The translations under genes were made by a program, and so were the position numbers. From contig NZ_JAEEGC010000041.1 in NCBI RefSeq assembly GCF_019207025.1, positions 1 to 64,000 of the forward strand: a stretch of DNA of 64,000 nucleotides, in the 5' to 3' direction. Below, in pieces: positions 18,816 to 27,937 of this stretch (positions within the stretch are counted from its first letter, which is position 1; every line of letters begins with the position of its first letter). The notes below the pieces were generated by a model. That model saw nothing but the letters and a program-made list of their open reading frames with translations, did no database searches and was not told the origin of the DNA. This stretch comes from Clostridium thailandense (GTDB lineage: Bacteria; Bacillota; Clostridia; Clostridiales; Clostridiaceae).

Positions 18816-19301
18816 TTAATACCCTTCGTTTTGTCTTTTATGATTAACAGAATTCTTTTTAATGTAAGCATTTTCAATTTCAGTTGTGGAAAAATCTAAA
18901 CTTTTACCAAGGCTTAAAAAATCTTCAAATAAGGTTATGTAATGATCTTTAGCAGAAGAAACTATAAAGTCATTTATATCTACATAAAGATTTAAAAACT
19001 GTGCAGTTATGTCATATTCAACTTCTTTAGCTTCAATATCAACATCTGTGAATTCTTTTTCAAGTCCTAATGTTAATATGAAATGAAGGCAATCAACATA
19101 TTCTTCTAAAATAACATCTTTATTTGAAGGTCCTTTTTCACTCCAAAACTTAAAACATCTTGTTTCATTTGCAAGTTCAGCTAGCTCAACCTGTAAGGCT
19201 AATATTTTTTTGGAAATTAAAGATTTATCATCAAGTCCTCTCTGATGTCTAATATGTTTATCCAAGTCCTCTTGTAATTTAAATAGTGTTGAAAATTTCA
19301 T
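18816..19301 (-). CDS. Dimeric dUTP diphosphatase (dUTPase_2 / MazG-like)
   Basis: An all-helical protein of about 161 aa of the dimeric dUTPase family. Motifs LQVELAELANETRCFKFW and EEYVDCLHFILTLG supply the paired Glu/Asp metal ligands of MazG-like pyrophosphohydrolases. It would hydrolyse dUTP to dUMP, keeping uracil out of DNA. I prefer the ATG at 19301, which has AAAGGCGG about 10 bp upstream, over an in-frame ATG at 19322 whose ribosome site is too close. Confidence 0.85.
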   Translation of the reverse strand: MKFSTLFKLQEDLDKHIRHQRGLDDKSLISKKILALQVELAELANETRCFKFWSEKGPSNKDVILEEYVDCLHFILTLGLEKEFTDVDIEAKEVEYDITAQFLNLYVDINDFIVSSAKDHYITLFEDFLSLGKSLDFSTTEIENAYIKKNSVNHKRQNEGY

Positions 19302-19503
19302 ATAATAAGGCCGCCTTTCCATATCCTTATAATTAAATAAAAGTTAGAGTAGAAAGTTTTCAATATTCGCTTTTTCCTACCTATATTATTTTAACGAAAA
19401 TCATCAAATATTGAAATAATCAGTAATCGGTTACATAAAAATTTTTTTAAAATTTTAAAATATTTCTTACTTTAGATGTTATTATATGTTTTGTTCAGAA
19501 AAT

Positions 19504-19547
19504 AAAAGCAGAAATTTGCAAGTTTTTACTCATAAATTTCTGCTTTT
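19504..19547 (-). terminator. Terminator after the TM1266-like gene
   Basis: A 14-bp stem AAAAGCAGAAATTT/AAATTTCTGCTTTT (19504-19517/19534-19547) is followed by TTTTATTTTC on the minus strand. Confidence 0.8.
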
Positions 19548-19562
19548 AGCAATTATAAAATT

Positions 19563-19808
19563 TTATTTTTTAGTTACTGCGGATTTTACATTTACTCCAT
19601 CAATCTTTCCAAGCTTTCCCGTCAAAGCACTAATTTCATCTGAAGTACCATCTACTATTAACGATATAACCGATAAGTTTCTTTCCCTATAAGGGATTCC
19701 AAGTCTTCCCACAATAATTTCTGAATGATAATGCAATATATCATTAACCTTTGAAACATTTTGAAGATTTTCTATTACAATGCCTACAACACCTATTCTT
19801 TTTTCCAT
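19563..19808 (-). CDS. TM1266-type putative iron-only hydrogenase system regulator
   Basis: An 81-aa ACT-like (ferredoxin-fold) protein. The pattern KRIGVVGIVIEN, HSEIIVGRLGIPYRER, LSVISLIVDGT and LGKIDGVNVKSA matches the TM1266 family, which often accompanies hydrogenase maturation genes and is described as a putative regulator. Here it lies 18 bp downstream of asnS, apparently in the same transcript, with no HydE/F/G gene nearby. Role unproven. A divergent [FeFe] hydrogenase is encoded about 33 kb away in this window. Confidence 0.82.
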   Translation of the reverse strand: MEKRIGVVGIVIENLQNVSKVNDILHYHSEIIVGRLGIPYRERNLSVISLIVDGTSDEISALTGKLGKIDGVNVKSAVTKK

Positions 19809-19826
19809 AAGCTTAACCCCTACCTA

Positions 19827-21218
19827 TTAGAATTCAGCAGAGCCTGTTGTTCTTGGAAATGGAATTACATCTCTTATATTTCCCATTCCTGTAATGTACA
19901 TAAGTATTCTTTCAAATCCAAGTCCAAAACCGGAATGTTTAGTTTCTCCGTATTTTCTTAATTCTAAATACCACCAATAATCTTCTTTATTCAAATGCAT
20001 TTCTTCTATTCTTTTTTCAAGAACATCAAGTCTTTCTTCTCTTTGGCTTCCACCAACAATTTCTCCAACACCAGGAACTAGTAAATCTGCTGCAGCGACA
20101 GTCTTTCCATCTTCATTTAGTCTCATATAAAATGCTTTGATGTCTTTTGGATAATCAGTAACGAATATAGGCTTTTTAAATACCTTTTCAGTTAAATATC
20201 TTTCATGCTCTGTTTGCAAATCTATTCCCCATTCAACAGGGTATTGGAATTGAGCACCAGATTTTATTAAGATATCAACAGCTTCAGTATACGTTATTCT
20301 TCCAAAATCGGAATTAGCTACATTATCTAATCTATCAAACAATCCTTTATCGATAAATGAATTAAAGAATTCCATTTCTTCAGGAGCATTTGTTAATACG
20401 TATTTTATAACGTATTTAACCAAGTCTTCTGCTACGTCCATATAGTCTTTTAATTCTGCAAAAGCCATTTCAGGTTCAATCATCCAAAATTCAGCAGCAT
20501 GTCTTGCTGTATTTGAATTTTCAGCTCTGAAAGTTGGCCCAAAAGTATAAACATTTCTAAATGCAAGCGCCATACATTCAGCAGATAACTGTCCGCTTAC
20601 AGTAAGATTAGTTTCTCTTCCGAAGAAGTCTTGAGAAAAGTCCACATCTCCTTTGTCATTCTTTGGAACATTATTCATATTCAATGTAGTTAACCTAAAC
20701 ATTTCTCCAGCACCTTCACAGTCACTTCCTGTGATTATTGGAGTATTAGCATATACAAATCCTCTTTCTTGGAAGAATTTATGAACGGCATAAGCAGCAA
20801 TGGAACGAACTCTAAATACTGCAGAGAAAGTATTACTTCTTGGTCTTAAATGAGCTATTGTTCTTAAATACTCAAGAGTATGTCTCTTCTTTTGGAGAGG
20901 ATAATCTGAAGAAGAAGAACCTTCTACTACCATTTTTTTAGCTTTAATTTCAAAGGGCTGCTTTGCATCTGGTGTAAGTACCAATGTACCTTCAACTAAT
21001 AGTGATGTACATATAGGAAGTTTAGTAATTTCTTTAAAGTTATCTAAACTATCCTCAAATACTATTTGAACATTTTTAAAGAAACTTCCATCATTTATTT
21101 CAACGAAACCAAATGTTTTAGAGTCTCTTACCGTTCTTATCCATCCAGAAATTTTTACGTCTTTATTAGAGAATTTTTCACATTCTCTGTAGAGTTGTTT
21201 TATTAATGTTATGTCCAT
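19827..21218 (-). CDS. asnS: Asparaginyl-tRNA synthetase
   Basis: Class IIb synthetase charging tRNA-Asn, 463 aa. The N-terminal OB-fold anticodon domain ([20 protein letters not shown]) is followed by the catalytic core. Motif 2 contains [21 protein letters not shown] and motif 3 [12 protein letters not shown]. The AsnRS-type ENSNTARH confirms Asn over Asp or Lys specificity. AAGGAGG lies before the ATG. No T-box leader was recognised upstream. Confidence 0.97.
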   Translation of the reverse strand: MDITLIKQLYRECEKFSNKDVKISGWIRTVRDSKTFGFVEINDGSFFKNVQIVFEDSLDNFKEITKLPICTSLLVEGTLVLTPDAKQPFEIKAKKMVVEGSSSSDYPLQKKRHTLEYLRTIAHLRPRSNTFSAVFRVRSIAAYAVHKFFQERGFVYANTPIITGSDCEGAGEMFRLTTLNMNNVPKNDKGDVDFSQDFFGRETNLTVSGQLSAECMALAFRNVYTFGPTFRAENSNTARHAAEFWMIEPEMAFAELKDYMDVAEDLVKYVIKYVLTNAPEEMEFFNSFIDKGLFDRLDNVANSDFGRITYTEAVDILIKSGAQFQYPVEWGIDLQTEHERYLTEKVFKKPIFVTDYPKDIKAFYMRLNEDGKTVAAADLLVPGVGEIVGGSQREERLDVLEKRIEEMHLNKEDYWWYLELRKYGETKHSGFGLGFERILMYITGMGNIRDVIPFPRTTGSAEF

Positions 21219-21290
21219 GTTACAATTTCCTCCTTAATTCTTTTATACTATTTTAACCAAATATGTATAAATTTAAAAGATGTTCATTTG

Positions 21291-21315
21291 TAAAAATTAC
21301 ATTATTTTGTAATGT
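21291..21315 (-). terminator. Probable terminator after the DUF4434 gene
   Basis: Stem ACATTA/TAATGT (21299-21304/21310-21315) with, on the minus strand, AATTTTTA after it. The stem is short. Confidence 0.5.
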
Positions 21316-21381
21316 TAAAGCTCTTTTCATGATATTTGCTACAATAATAGTTTATAATAAGGGTAATGTAATTGTCTACAA

Positions 21382-23205
21382 TTAATTACTACGAATCTCT
21401 AATTCATCCATAAACATATAAGTATATGGATTAGAAAAAGAAGAAAGCCTGACGTATTTGGCAGATACTGGTTTATTCAGAGTTAAATATATTCTATACT
21501 TAGATCCGCTACGTTCTGAATATGGAACACTAGGCATTCTTAAAAGTCCTATTGGTTCAAAATATAGACCATCATTAGAAACTGAAACTGATGCGCTATC
21601 AGGCAATTGAATCCAAGGTAACGGATCTCTTAAGTAATCTACAGAAATTTGCTGTAAATCAGTTTTTTTACCTAGATCTATAGTAATATCAACAGGTTTA
21701 CCATACCATCCAACAAAAGCTTTATCTTTACTAGAATTTGAATTAGAGTAAACACCATCAGTTAATTTCGTAAAATATGGATCATTATAGTTGTAATCAG
21801 GCAATGGATAAATTGTATACCTACAACCTTTAGAAAGTACATTAGGAAGCTCTTTGTCAACATTTACAAGTACTTTAACATCATTTGATGAATTAGAGAG
21901 ATTACCATAAAAATCGAAAGATTTTACTTCATAATTACATGAATACATATTATTTTTTAAAAGAGGTCTATCAGTAAAATTCATGCATAATCCCTTTGGA
22001 TCTCCACCATAACGTCTTTGGACAGTGGTATTAAAGACTAAAATTCCATCTCTATATACATTATATCCACAAATATCATTATTATCTTTAGGTGCTTCCC
22101 ATGAAATTAGGAATTCATTTTTATTTAAGGTCTTGACAGCCAAGTTTTCTGGACTTTTAGGTTTGTGAACTGAAAGTTTGCCATTAATAACATAATCATA
22201 ATACGCCATTTGAAAACCTTTATCAATATTATTAGGGCTATAATAATGACTATAGGAGAAGGTTACTATATTATCTACACAAGGACTTTCGAGTTTTAGC
22301 TGTTCTATAAAGCGATTTATTGGTACACTCGAGTTATTTACATAATCAAAGTTTTCAGCATTTGCCCAAAATAGAAGACCAGGTTTTGAATTTACTGATT
22401 TTCTTAAAGCTGTAAACCAGGGATTAACATCATCAAGGTTTAAGCGACCACTTCCAACTGCATCTTGTACGCAGAAAATATCTCCTTTAATTAAGTCTGT
22501 ATGTGCAAAGAAATAAGTCCAGTTATTAGCATACTCTTTGGCTGTACCGCAAGATGAGTTCATAAAAGGAGATAATAAAATCGGTAGACGCTCACTTTTG
22601 GATTTTAAATACCTAAGGTTAATATTAATAGCATTAGATAAAATGGAAAATTGCTTTAAGTTATTAAATTTTGAGTTATCGACTTCGTAAGGAAAATACC
22701 AGCCATAAAAAGAATTAGGGTATTTAGAATGGTATTTATTATATAGCTCATCAGATACCTGATTTATCTTATATACTTGGTCATATAGCCACTGAGGATC
22801 GTCTCCGGATTTTTGCCACCAATCGCTGTTGAAGTAAGTATCTACAAAAACCTTTAGTCCCAATTTTTCTGAAGTTTTAAGACAAAGGTCAATAGGATCT
22901 GTTTGTCCATATATTTTCGTAAAACCAGGTATATTACTCTTATACACAATTTTTGATCCATTTTCACTGGAGAAAGATACTCCAGTAATGATTATATAGT
23001 TCATTTTATTTTGTTTTATATAATGAAGTTCACTATTCCATTTTGACTCATCCCAATTTTGTGTAAGATCTAATTGAATAAAGGTTCCATTAGCTAAGGG
23101 ATAGTTTTTATTGGCCCTAAGTGGACTATTATAATAAATAAACACAAATAAGGCCACAGTTAACATTATTAGAGTAATTTTGACTCGAGACTTTCTATAC
23201 ATCAT
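21382..23205 (-). CDS. Secreted DUF4434 glycoside-hydrolase-like protein with Fn3 and discoidin-like domains
   Basis: A 607-aa exported protein. The N-terminal membrane/signal segment (about 9-26) is followed by a TIM-barrel-like domain (about 35-345) opening with GTFIQLDLTQNWDESKW, where the acidic/Trp-rich pockets (YGWYFPYEVD, LLFWANAENF) fit DUF4434 glycosidase-like folds. Next comes a fibronectin-III-like region (about 350-450: PENLAVKTLNKNEFLISWEAP) and a C-terminal F5/8-type (discoidin) domain (about 470-607). It probably binds or cleaves an extracellular polysaccharide, but the substrate is unknown. It has its own terminator and is not in an operon. The ribosome site is weak. Confidence 0.75.
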   Translation of the reverse strand: MMYRKSRVKITLIMLTVALFVFIYYNSPLRANKNYPLANGTFIQLDLTQNWDESKWNSELHYIKQNKMNYIIITGVSFSSENGSKIVYKSNIPGFTKIYGQTDPIDLCLKTSEKLGLKVFVDTYFNSDWWQKSGDDPQWLYDQVYKINQVSDELYNKYHSKYPNSFYGWYFPYEVDNSKFNNLKQFSILSNAININLRYLKSKSERLPILLSPFMNSSCGTAKEYANNWTYFFAHTDLIKGDIFCVQDAVGSGRLNLDDVNPWFTALRKSVNSKPGLLFWANAENFDYVNNSSVPINRFIEQLKLESPCVDNIVTFSYSHYYSPNNIDKGFQMAYYDYVINGKLSVHKPKSPENLAVKTLNKNEFLISWEAPKDNNDICGYNVYRDGILVFNTTVQRRYGGDPKGLCMNFTDRPLLKNNMYSCNYEVKSFDFYGNLSNSSNDVKVLVNVDKELPNVLSKGCRYTIYPLPDYNYNDPYFTKLTDGVYSNSNSSKDKAFVGWYGKPVDITIDLGKKTDLQQISVDYLRDPLPWIQLPDSASVSVSNDGLYFEPIGLLRMPSVPYSERSGSKYRIYLTLNKPVSAKYVRLSSFSNPYTYMFMDELEIRSN

Positions 23206-23336
23206 TATTCAGCATCATATTCCTTTCTATAGTAATTTACAATCAGTCAATACTATATAAATTATAAACTTATATATATGCTAACTCAAATTAAACTTGT
23301 AAAGTAGGAAAAAAGTTTATACGTCATTAAGATGAA

Positions 23337-23816
23337 TTATTTATGATATGGTTCATTATTAATTATTCGATATCCCCTATAGATTTGTTCTAATAATATT
23401 ACTCTCATAAGCTGATGGGGAAATGTCATTTTGGAAAAACAGAGGCTAAAATTTGCTCTAGCTAACACAGAGTTAGAGAGGCCTAAGGAACCCCCTATAA
23501 TAAAAGTTAAATTGCTGTTACCATTAATGGCAGATTCTTTGATAAAATCAGCTAATTCCTCCGAAGAAAGCATCTTTCCTTTTAAGTCTAATGTTATGAC
23601 AAAAGAATTATCTCTTATGTGTTTTAATATACCTAGGCCCTCTTTTTCTTTTATTAAGGCTTCTTCCTTATCAGAGGCATTATCAGGGGTTTTTTCATCA
23701 GAAACCTCTATAATTTCGAGTTTACAATACCGACTCAAGCGTTTTGCATATTCTTCAATGGCTGCTTTTAAATATTTTTCTTTAAGTTTACCAACACATA
23801 CTACAGATATATTCAT
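23337..23816 (-). CDS. rlmH: 23S rRNA (pseudouridine1915-N3)-methyltransferase RlmH
   Basis: A 159-aa SPOUT methyltransferase that modifies helix 69 of 23S rRNA in assembled 70S ribosomes. The C-terminal knot carries FIIGGSLGL and FPHQLMRVILLEQIYRGYRI with the conserved ending NEPYHK. TTGGAGG precedes the ATG. Confidence 0.96.
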   Translation of the reverse strand: MNISVVCVGKLKEKYLKAAIEEYAKRLSRYCKLEIIEVSDEKTPDNASDKEEALIKEKEGLGILKHIRDNSFVITLDLKGKMLSSEELADFIKESAINGNSNLTFIIGGSLGLSNSVLARANFSLCFSKMTFPHQLMRVILLEQIYRGYRIINNEPYHK

Positions 23817-23913
23817 AATTCCTCCAAGTTTTAATGATTATATTTTTATTAGCAATAAGGCGTATTTAAAGTTAAATTCATATTTAGTATAGAATAAATT
23901 AATCAGAAGCAAA

Positions 23914-23940
23914 AAATCCTTACACGGTGTGTAAGGATTT
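23914..23940 (-). terminator. Terminator after the SEC-C protein gene
   Basis: A 12-bp stem AAATCCTTACAC/GTGTAAGGATTT (23914-23925/23929-23940) with a 3-nt loop and TTTTTTG tail on the minus strand. Confidence 0.85.
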
Positions 23941-23948
23941 AATCTAAA

Positions 23949-24452
23949 TTAAGCGTTTTTTCCGCAACAATTTTTGTATTTTTTGCCACTTCCACATGGA
24001 CATGAATCATTTCTTCCGACTTTATTTTTATTTATAATAGTTTTAGAAGCAACCCATTGCTGACGAATTTCTTTTCTTTTTTCCGGTGAGAATATTGAAT
24101 CCCATTGAGGAAGACTATATAAATAATCAGCTTTAGCATCCAACATATTAAAATATAGTTTTTCAAAATCAATTTTAATATTTATGTTAGAATCATTTTC
24201 TAAACTCTCAAGATCAAGTGATTCCAAAAGACTATCATTCACTCCATCTAAGAATCCCATAAAGAAAATTGTTGAAGTTTCATATTTATCTGCTAAGTCT
24301 TTTATTGATCCGCTTATATTGTCATTATGTTCTGCTAAAATTCTTGTGTAGATATGTCTTTCAATTGAACCGTATTCTTTCCAAAAAGCTGCTTCCCCTC
24401 TAGTTTTAACAAAATCTATAACCATATCTGTCCAATTTTTATACAAACTCAT
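23949..24452 (-). CDS. SEC-C motif protein
   Basis: A 167-aa protein with a helical N-terminal region of unknown function and a C-terminal SEC-C zinc motif, NDSCPCGSGKKYKNCC (Cys151, Cys153, Cys162, Cys163). The same motif ends SecA, where it binds zinc and SecB or ribosomes, but many stand-alone SEC-C proteins are uncharacterised. AAAGGAG precedes the ATG and it forms a single-gene transcript. Confidence 0.82.
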   Translation of the reverse strand: MSLYKNWTDMVIDFVKTRGEAAFWKEYGSIERHIYTRILAEHNDNISGSIKDLADKYETSTIFFMGFLDGVNDSLLESLDLESLENDSNINIKIDFEKLYFNMLDAKADYLYSLPQWDSIFSPEKRKEIRQQWVASKTIINKNKVGRNDSCPCGSGKKYKNCCGKNA

Positions 24453-24531
24453 ATCGTATTCTCCTTTGAAAATATATTAATAATTTTAAAAATATACCAC
24501 TTGAATATTATAATAGAAAATATAATATTTT

Positions 24532-24723
24532 TCAATGATTTTTGATATTTACATCTCTACTTGAATCTTCAGTGGCTAAAACGTACTTTGCAGGTTTCAT
24601 GCAGTAACTACATTGTTGATTTGATGATTTCTCCATATAAGGAAAGGTCTCTGTCTCTAATAAAAAATCATCAAAAGCCATATCAACATGTTCTTCGCAA
24701 CAATACTTAGTCCCTTTTGGCAT
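24532..24723 (-). CDS. Small CxxC/CxxH-type putative zinc protein
   Basis: A 63-aa protein with CCEEHVD near the N-terminus and CSYCMKPAKY in the middle, which could form one zinc site. I do not recognise a named family. The ATG at 24723 overlaps the end of the GerMN lipoprotein gene by 17 bp, and the GGGTGAT ribosome site lies in that gene, so translation is likely coupled. An in-frame GTG at 24735 overlaps the ribosome site and is less likely. Confidence 0.72.
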   Translation of the reverse strand: MPKGTKYCCEEHVDMAFDDFLLETETFPYMEKSSNQQCSYCMKPAKYVLATEDSSRDVNIKNH

Positions 24724-25267
24724 TTTGAATATCACCCTTTCCTAGTGGTTTTGATAAATCAAAGTGATTATCCCAAAGGTCTATGTCCTTATTTTCTATC
24801 AAAATCTTAACTTTTTCAACAGAAGGAATTTGGGACAGAGACCAAATTATACTTTTTAAACAAGTTTCTTCTTTATAAGAAGTCATTGAGATATTTGCCT
24901 CTTTACTAAGATTAAGAAAAGCAATATTATCTTTAATTGAAAAACTTAAAATTCTTGTATCTTTAGGTAAAGTTGGTTTAAGTTTACTATTTACTGAAGG
25001 TCCTTTTATAATTTCTCCAATTATAATTTCTCCAAGAATTTCATATCTTTTCATTATTCTTTCTTCTTTGGCAACTTCAGGATTTTTTGTATTACTAGAG
25101 GAATCAAAGTAAATATTTAAATCCAAGGTGTCTTCTTTCGATAAAATTATTTTCTTTTCCTTCTCATTGCTATTTAAACTTGTCTTGTCCTTTTTTTCAC
25201 ATCCTGTTATAACTAATAAAGAAGTTGTTAATAAAGAGCATATGAGTAAGCAAAAACCCTTTTTCAT
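24707..25267 (-). CDS. GerMN-domain lipoprotein
   Basis: About 186 aa. A lipoprotein signal peptide ends in LVITGC, with acylation at about Cys23, so it is anchored to the outer face of the membrane. A GerMN domain follows (DLNIYFDS...VNSKLKPTLPKDTRILS...TCLKSIIWSLSQI...VEKVKILIENK), as in the sporulation/germination protein GerM. The ATG at 25267 (GGGTGA just upstream) gives a proper signal peptide; the ATG at 25279 lacks a ribosome site. It lies 17 bp after the WalJ-like gene and overlaps the next small gene. A sporulation or envelope role is inferred from the domain only. Confidence 0.85.
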   Translation of the reverse strand: MKKGFCLLICSLLTTSLLVITGCEKKDKTSLNSNEKEKKIILSKEDTLDLNIYFDSSSNTKNPEVAKEERIMKRYEILGEIIIGEIIKGPSVNSKLKPTLPKDTRILSFSIKDNIAFLNLSKEANISMTSYKEETCLKSIIWSLSQIPSVEKVKILIENKDIDLWDNHFDLSKPLGKGDIQNAKRD

Positions 25268-25284
25268 ATCTTCACCCATTTCAT

Positions 25285-26070
25285 TTAAAATTCAATATAA
25301 TTACTAGGAATATCACGTTTTGCCATAGATAAACTTAAATCTTTATCTAATTTAACATTAGCAGAATTTAAAACATTCAGTACAGTTTGATATGCTAGTT
25401 CAGGATAATTGTTGGTTTTGCTTAAATGTCCTAATATTATTTTCTTGAATTTATCATTTGTAATATTTACAATAGCTTTTCCACAGTCTTCATTAGATAG
25501 ATGGCCAATATCACTTAAAATTCGTCTTTTTAGCTTATATGGATAGGGACCAAATTTAAGCATTTCTACATCATGATTACTTTCAAGTAATATAACATCT
25601 GCATCCTTTATTGAATTATTTACGTCATCTGAAAAAAAACCTAAATCAGTTGCAATACAGACCTTTTTATTTTTATTTTGCAAGGCATATCCAGAAGGTG
25701 CAACAGCATCATGGGAAATTTTATAGCTTAGTACATCTATATCTTTTATATTAACATAATTATTTTCTATTATTTTAATATTATGCTCTTTTATTTTCCC
25801 TATAGTTGCTGACATAGCTTGCCAGGTGGGGGCATTTGCATATATTGGAATGTCATATTTTCTTGATAACACTCCCACACCTTTTGTATGATCTATATGT
25901 TCATGAGTAACAAATATAGCATCAATATCTTTGGTATTGTGTCCAATGTTTAATAGAGCATTCTCAATATGTTTTCCAGAAAGCCCAGCATCTACAAGAA
26001 CTTTAGCATTATCTGAGGATACAAACAAGCTATTACCACTGCTGCCGCTGTACAAAGAACAAAAAATCAT
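25285..26070 (-). CDS. WalJ/YycJ-like metallo-beta-lactamase-fold hydrolase
   Basis: About 261 aa. The MBL metal-binding motif THEHIDH is at about residues 58-64, with further His/Asp ligands in SHDAVAPSG, ATDLG, SNHD and LGHLS. The N-terminus FCSLYSGSSGNS is typical of YycJ/WalJ proteins, linked to cell-wall homeostasis and DNA repair in other Firmicutes. The ATG at 26070, 7 bp after AGGAG, is preferred to an upstream in-frame ATG within the murA end. Its coupling to murA and a GerMN lipoprotein gene fits an envelope connection. Confidence 0.87.
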   Translation of the reverse strand: MIFCSLYSGSSGNSLFVSSDNAKVLVDAGLSGKHIENALLNIGHNTKDIDAIFVTHEHIDHTKGVGVLSRKYDIPIYANAPTWQAMSATIGKIKEHNIKIIENNYVNIKDIDVLSYKISHDAVAPSGYALQNKNKKVCIATDLGFFSDDVNNSIKDADVILLESNHDVEMLKFGPYPYKLKRRILSDIGHLSNEDCGKAIVNITNDKFKKIILGHLSKTNNYPELAYQTVLNVLNSANVKLDKDLSLSMAKRDIPSNYIEF

Positions 26071-26080
26071 AATAATTCTC

Positions 26081-27343
26081 CTATTCCTTATAAGAAATTC
26101 TTTTAATTTGAGCACCTAATTTTTCGAATTTCTCTTCTATATTAGGGTAACCTCTGTCAATATGTTCAATACTTAATACTTCAGTAGTACCTTCTGCTAT
26201 AAGTCCAGCTATGACCATAGCAGCACCTGCTCTCAAATCAGTTGCTTTTACTACTGCCCCTGTGAGTTTGTCAGCGCCATCTATTATAGCAGATCTACCC
26301 TCAACTTTTATATTAGCACCCATTTTTTTTAATTCATCAACGTGTTTAAATCTGCTTTCCCAAATACTTTCATTAATTATACTTCTACCTTGAGCTACAG
26401 TTAAAAGAGTGCTCATAGGTTGCTGAACATCTGTTGGAAAACCAGGATAAGGTTGAGTTTTTATGTTTACTCCTTTAAGCTTGCCGTTAGATTTGATTGT
26501 AATACAGTCACCATCCTCAGCTACTTCTGCACCCATTTCAATAAGTTTTGCGGATATAGATTCGAGATGCTTCGGAATAACATTCTGTATAATAACTTCT
26601 CCACCACAAGCAGCAGCAGCAATCATATAAGTGCCAGCCTCTATTTGATCAGGTATTACACTATAAGAGCAACCTTTTAAGGATTCTACTCCAACTACTC
26701 GTATAACATCAGTACCAGCGCCTTTAATATTAGCTCCCATACTGTTTAGAAAGTTTGCAACATCTACGATATGTGGTTCTTTTGCAACATTTTCGAGTGT
26801 TGTTATACCTTCAGCAAATGTTGCTGCTAGCATGACGTTTATAGTTGCACCAACACTAACTACATCAAAAAATATATTTGTTCCTATTAATTTATCAGCT
26901 TCAGCAGTTACACAACCATGCTTAATTTCTACCTTTGCACCTAAAGCTTCAAAGCCTTTTATATGTTGGTCTATAGGTCTAACACCAATAGGACATCCAC
27001 CAGGTAATTCAACAACGGCCTTTTTGAATCTACCTAAAAGTGCTCCTATTAGGTAATATGAAGCTCTCATTTTTCGTACATCTTCTGTATTAGCAATAAC
27101 GCTATTTATGTTAGAAGCATCTATAGAAACAGAGTTCTTTCCTCTGACTAACTTACAGCCTAGGCTTTCATTTATTCTTTCTATACAATGAACATCTTCA
27201 ATATTGGGTATATTATCTATATTACAAATCCCTTCGCTAGCCATTATAGCAGCAGGAAGTATTGCTACAGCAGCATTTTTTGCACCATTTATTTCTATAC
27301 AACCATAAAGAGATTTTCCTCCACTAATTACCAGTTTATCCAT
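26081..27343 (-). CDS. murA: UDP-N-acetylglucosamine 1-carboxyvinyltransferase (MurA)
   Basis: First committed step of peptidoglycan synthesis: enolpyruvyl transfer to UDP-GlcNAc. Starting at MDKLVISGG, the length is 420 aa, normal for MurA. Lys22-Asn23 (NGAKNAA) and the loop cysteine Cys117 in PGGCPIG are present, the latter being the fosfomycin target, so the enzyme should be fosfomycin-sensitive. In-frame ATGs up to 27418 would add a non-homologous extension and are rejected. It leads a murA-walJ-gerMN-small-protein operon. Confidence 0.95.
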   Translation of the reverse strand: MDKLVISGGKSLYGCIEINGAKNAAVAILPAAIMASEGICNIDNIPNIEDVHCIERINESLGCKLVRGKNSVSIDASNINSVIANTEDVRKMRASYYLIGALLGRFKKAVVELPGGCPIGVRPIDQHIKGFEALGAKVEIKHGCVTAEADKLIGTNIFFDVVSVGATINVMLAATFAEGITTLENVAKEPHIVDVANFLNSMGANIKGAGTDVIRVVGVESLKGCSYSVIPDQIEAGTYMIAAAACGGEVIIQNVIPKHLESISAKLIEMGAEVAEDGDCITIKSNGKLKGVNIKTQPYPGFPTDVQQPMSTLLTVAQGRSIINESIWESRFKHVDELKKMGANIKVEGRSAIIDGADKLTGAVVKATDLRAGAAMVIAGLIAEGTTEVLSIEHIDRGYPNIEEKFEKLGAQIKRISYKE

Positions 27344-27500
27344 TCCCGCATCCATCCTTATCATATAATTAATTAATTTATATAAATATATAAAACTTAA
27401 ATTCAAATTGTTACACAAATTTTATTATAACATAATTCTATAATATTTTAACATTAATTTTAGAAATGTGAATAGGATATTAGTGTAATTTAGTGCAAAA

Positions 27501-27530
27501 AAATATAAGGGACGCAAATCCCTTATATTT
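27501..27530 (-). terminator. Terminator after the DUF1540 gene
   Basis: A 12-bp stem AAATATAAGGGA/TCCCTTATATTT (27501-27512/27519-27530), 6-nt loop, TTTTTGC tail on the minus strand. Confidence 0.85.
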
Positions 27531-27536
27531 TCTACA

Positions 27537-27701
27537 TTATTCTCTTTCAAAACTTCCACAATCTGTGCATTGTTTTGTTTTAGCCATTGTTTCATGTTTT
27601 GTAACTTGAATCTTTTCTAATGTGCAGTAGCCTTCAGTTTTATCATGAAACTTGCACTCATTGACTGTACATCCTATACTATTATTATGTTTTATATTCA
27701 T
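27537..27701 (-). CDS. DUF1540 small cysteine-rich protein
   Basis: A 54-aa protein found by reading the minus strand; it is below usual ORF cut-offs. It has an ideal GGAGG ribosome site 8 bp before the ATG and its own terminator. The cysteine pattern IGCTVNECKFHD, YCTLEKIQV and CTDCGSFE matches DUF1540 zinc-ribbon-like proteins, common in clostridia and of unknown function. The cysteines probably bind a metal. Confidence 0.88.
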   Translation of the reverse strand: MNIKHNNSIGCTVNECKFHDKTEGYCTLEKIQVTKHETMAKTKQCTDCGSFERE

Positions 27702-27870
27702 ATTTGTTACCTCCACAATTAATTTTTAAAACCTAGCAATAATATTTTATCAAGTTAACTTATTATATATACGAAATAAAATTTTTAAAATAATTGTATA
27801 CTTGGTTAAATATAACATATAAATTATTAAAATATATTTAGATATAAAAATATCACATATAATAATAGTA

Positions 27871-27879
27871 TGTTATAAT
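27871..27879 (+). promoter_or_regulatory. Extended -10 element for the 2H phosphoesterase gene
   Basis: TGTTATAAT at 27871-27879 is a TG-n-TATAAT extended -10 box about 60 bp before the start codon. No good -35 is seen. Confidence 0.4.
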
Positions 27880-27937
27880 AGTATCTATATAATAAGCTAT
27901 AGACTTATAAGTATTAGTTTTGGGGGCTGAAAAAAAG

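Noticed and set aside
21219-21290. T-box leader for asnS
   Set aside because: No T-box sequence and too short a gap after the preceding terminator.
23431-23892. Plus-strand frame of 153 codons over rlmH
   Set aside because: Antisense to a clear RlmH; no ribosome site.
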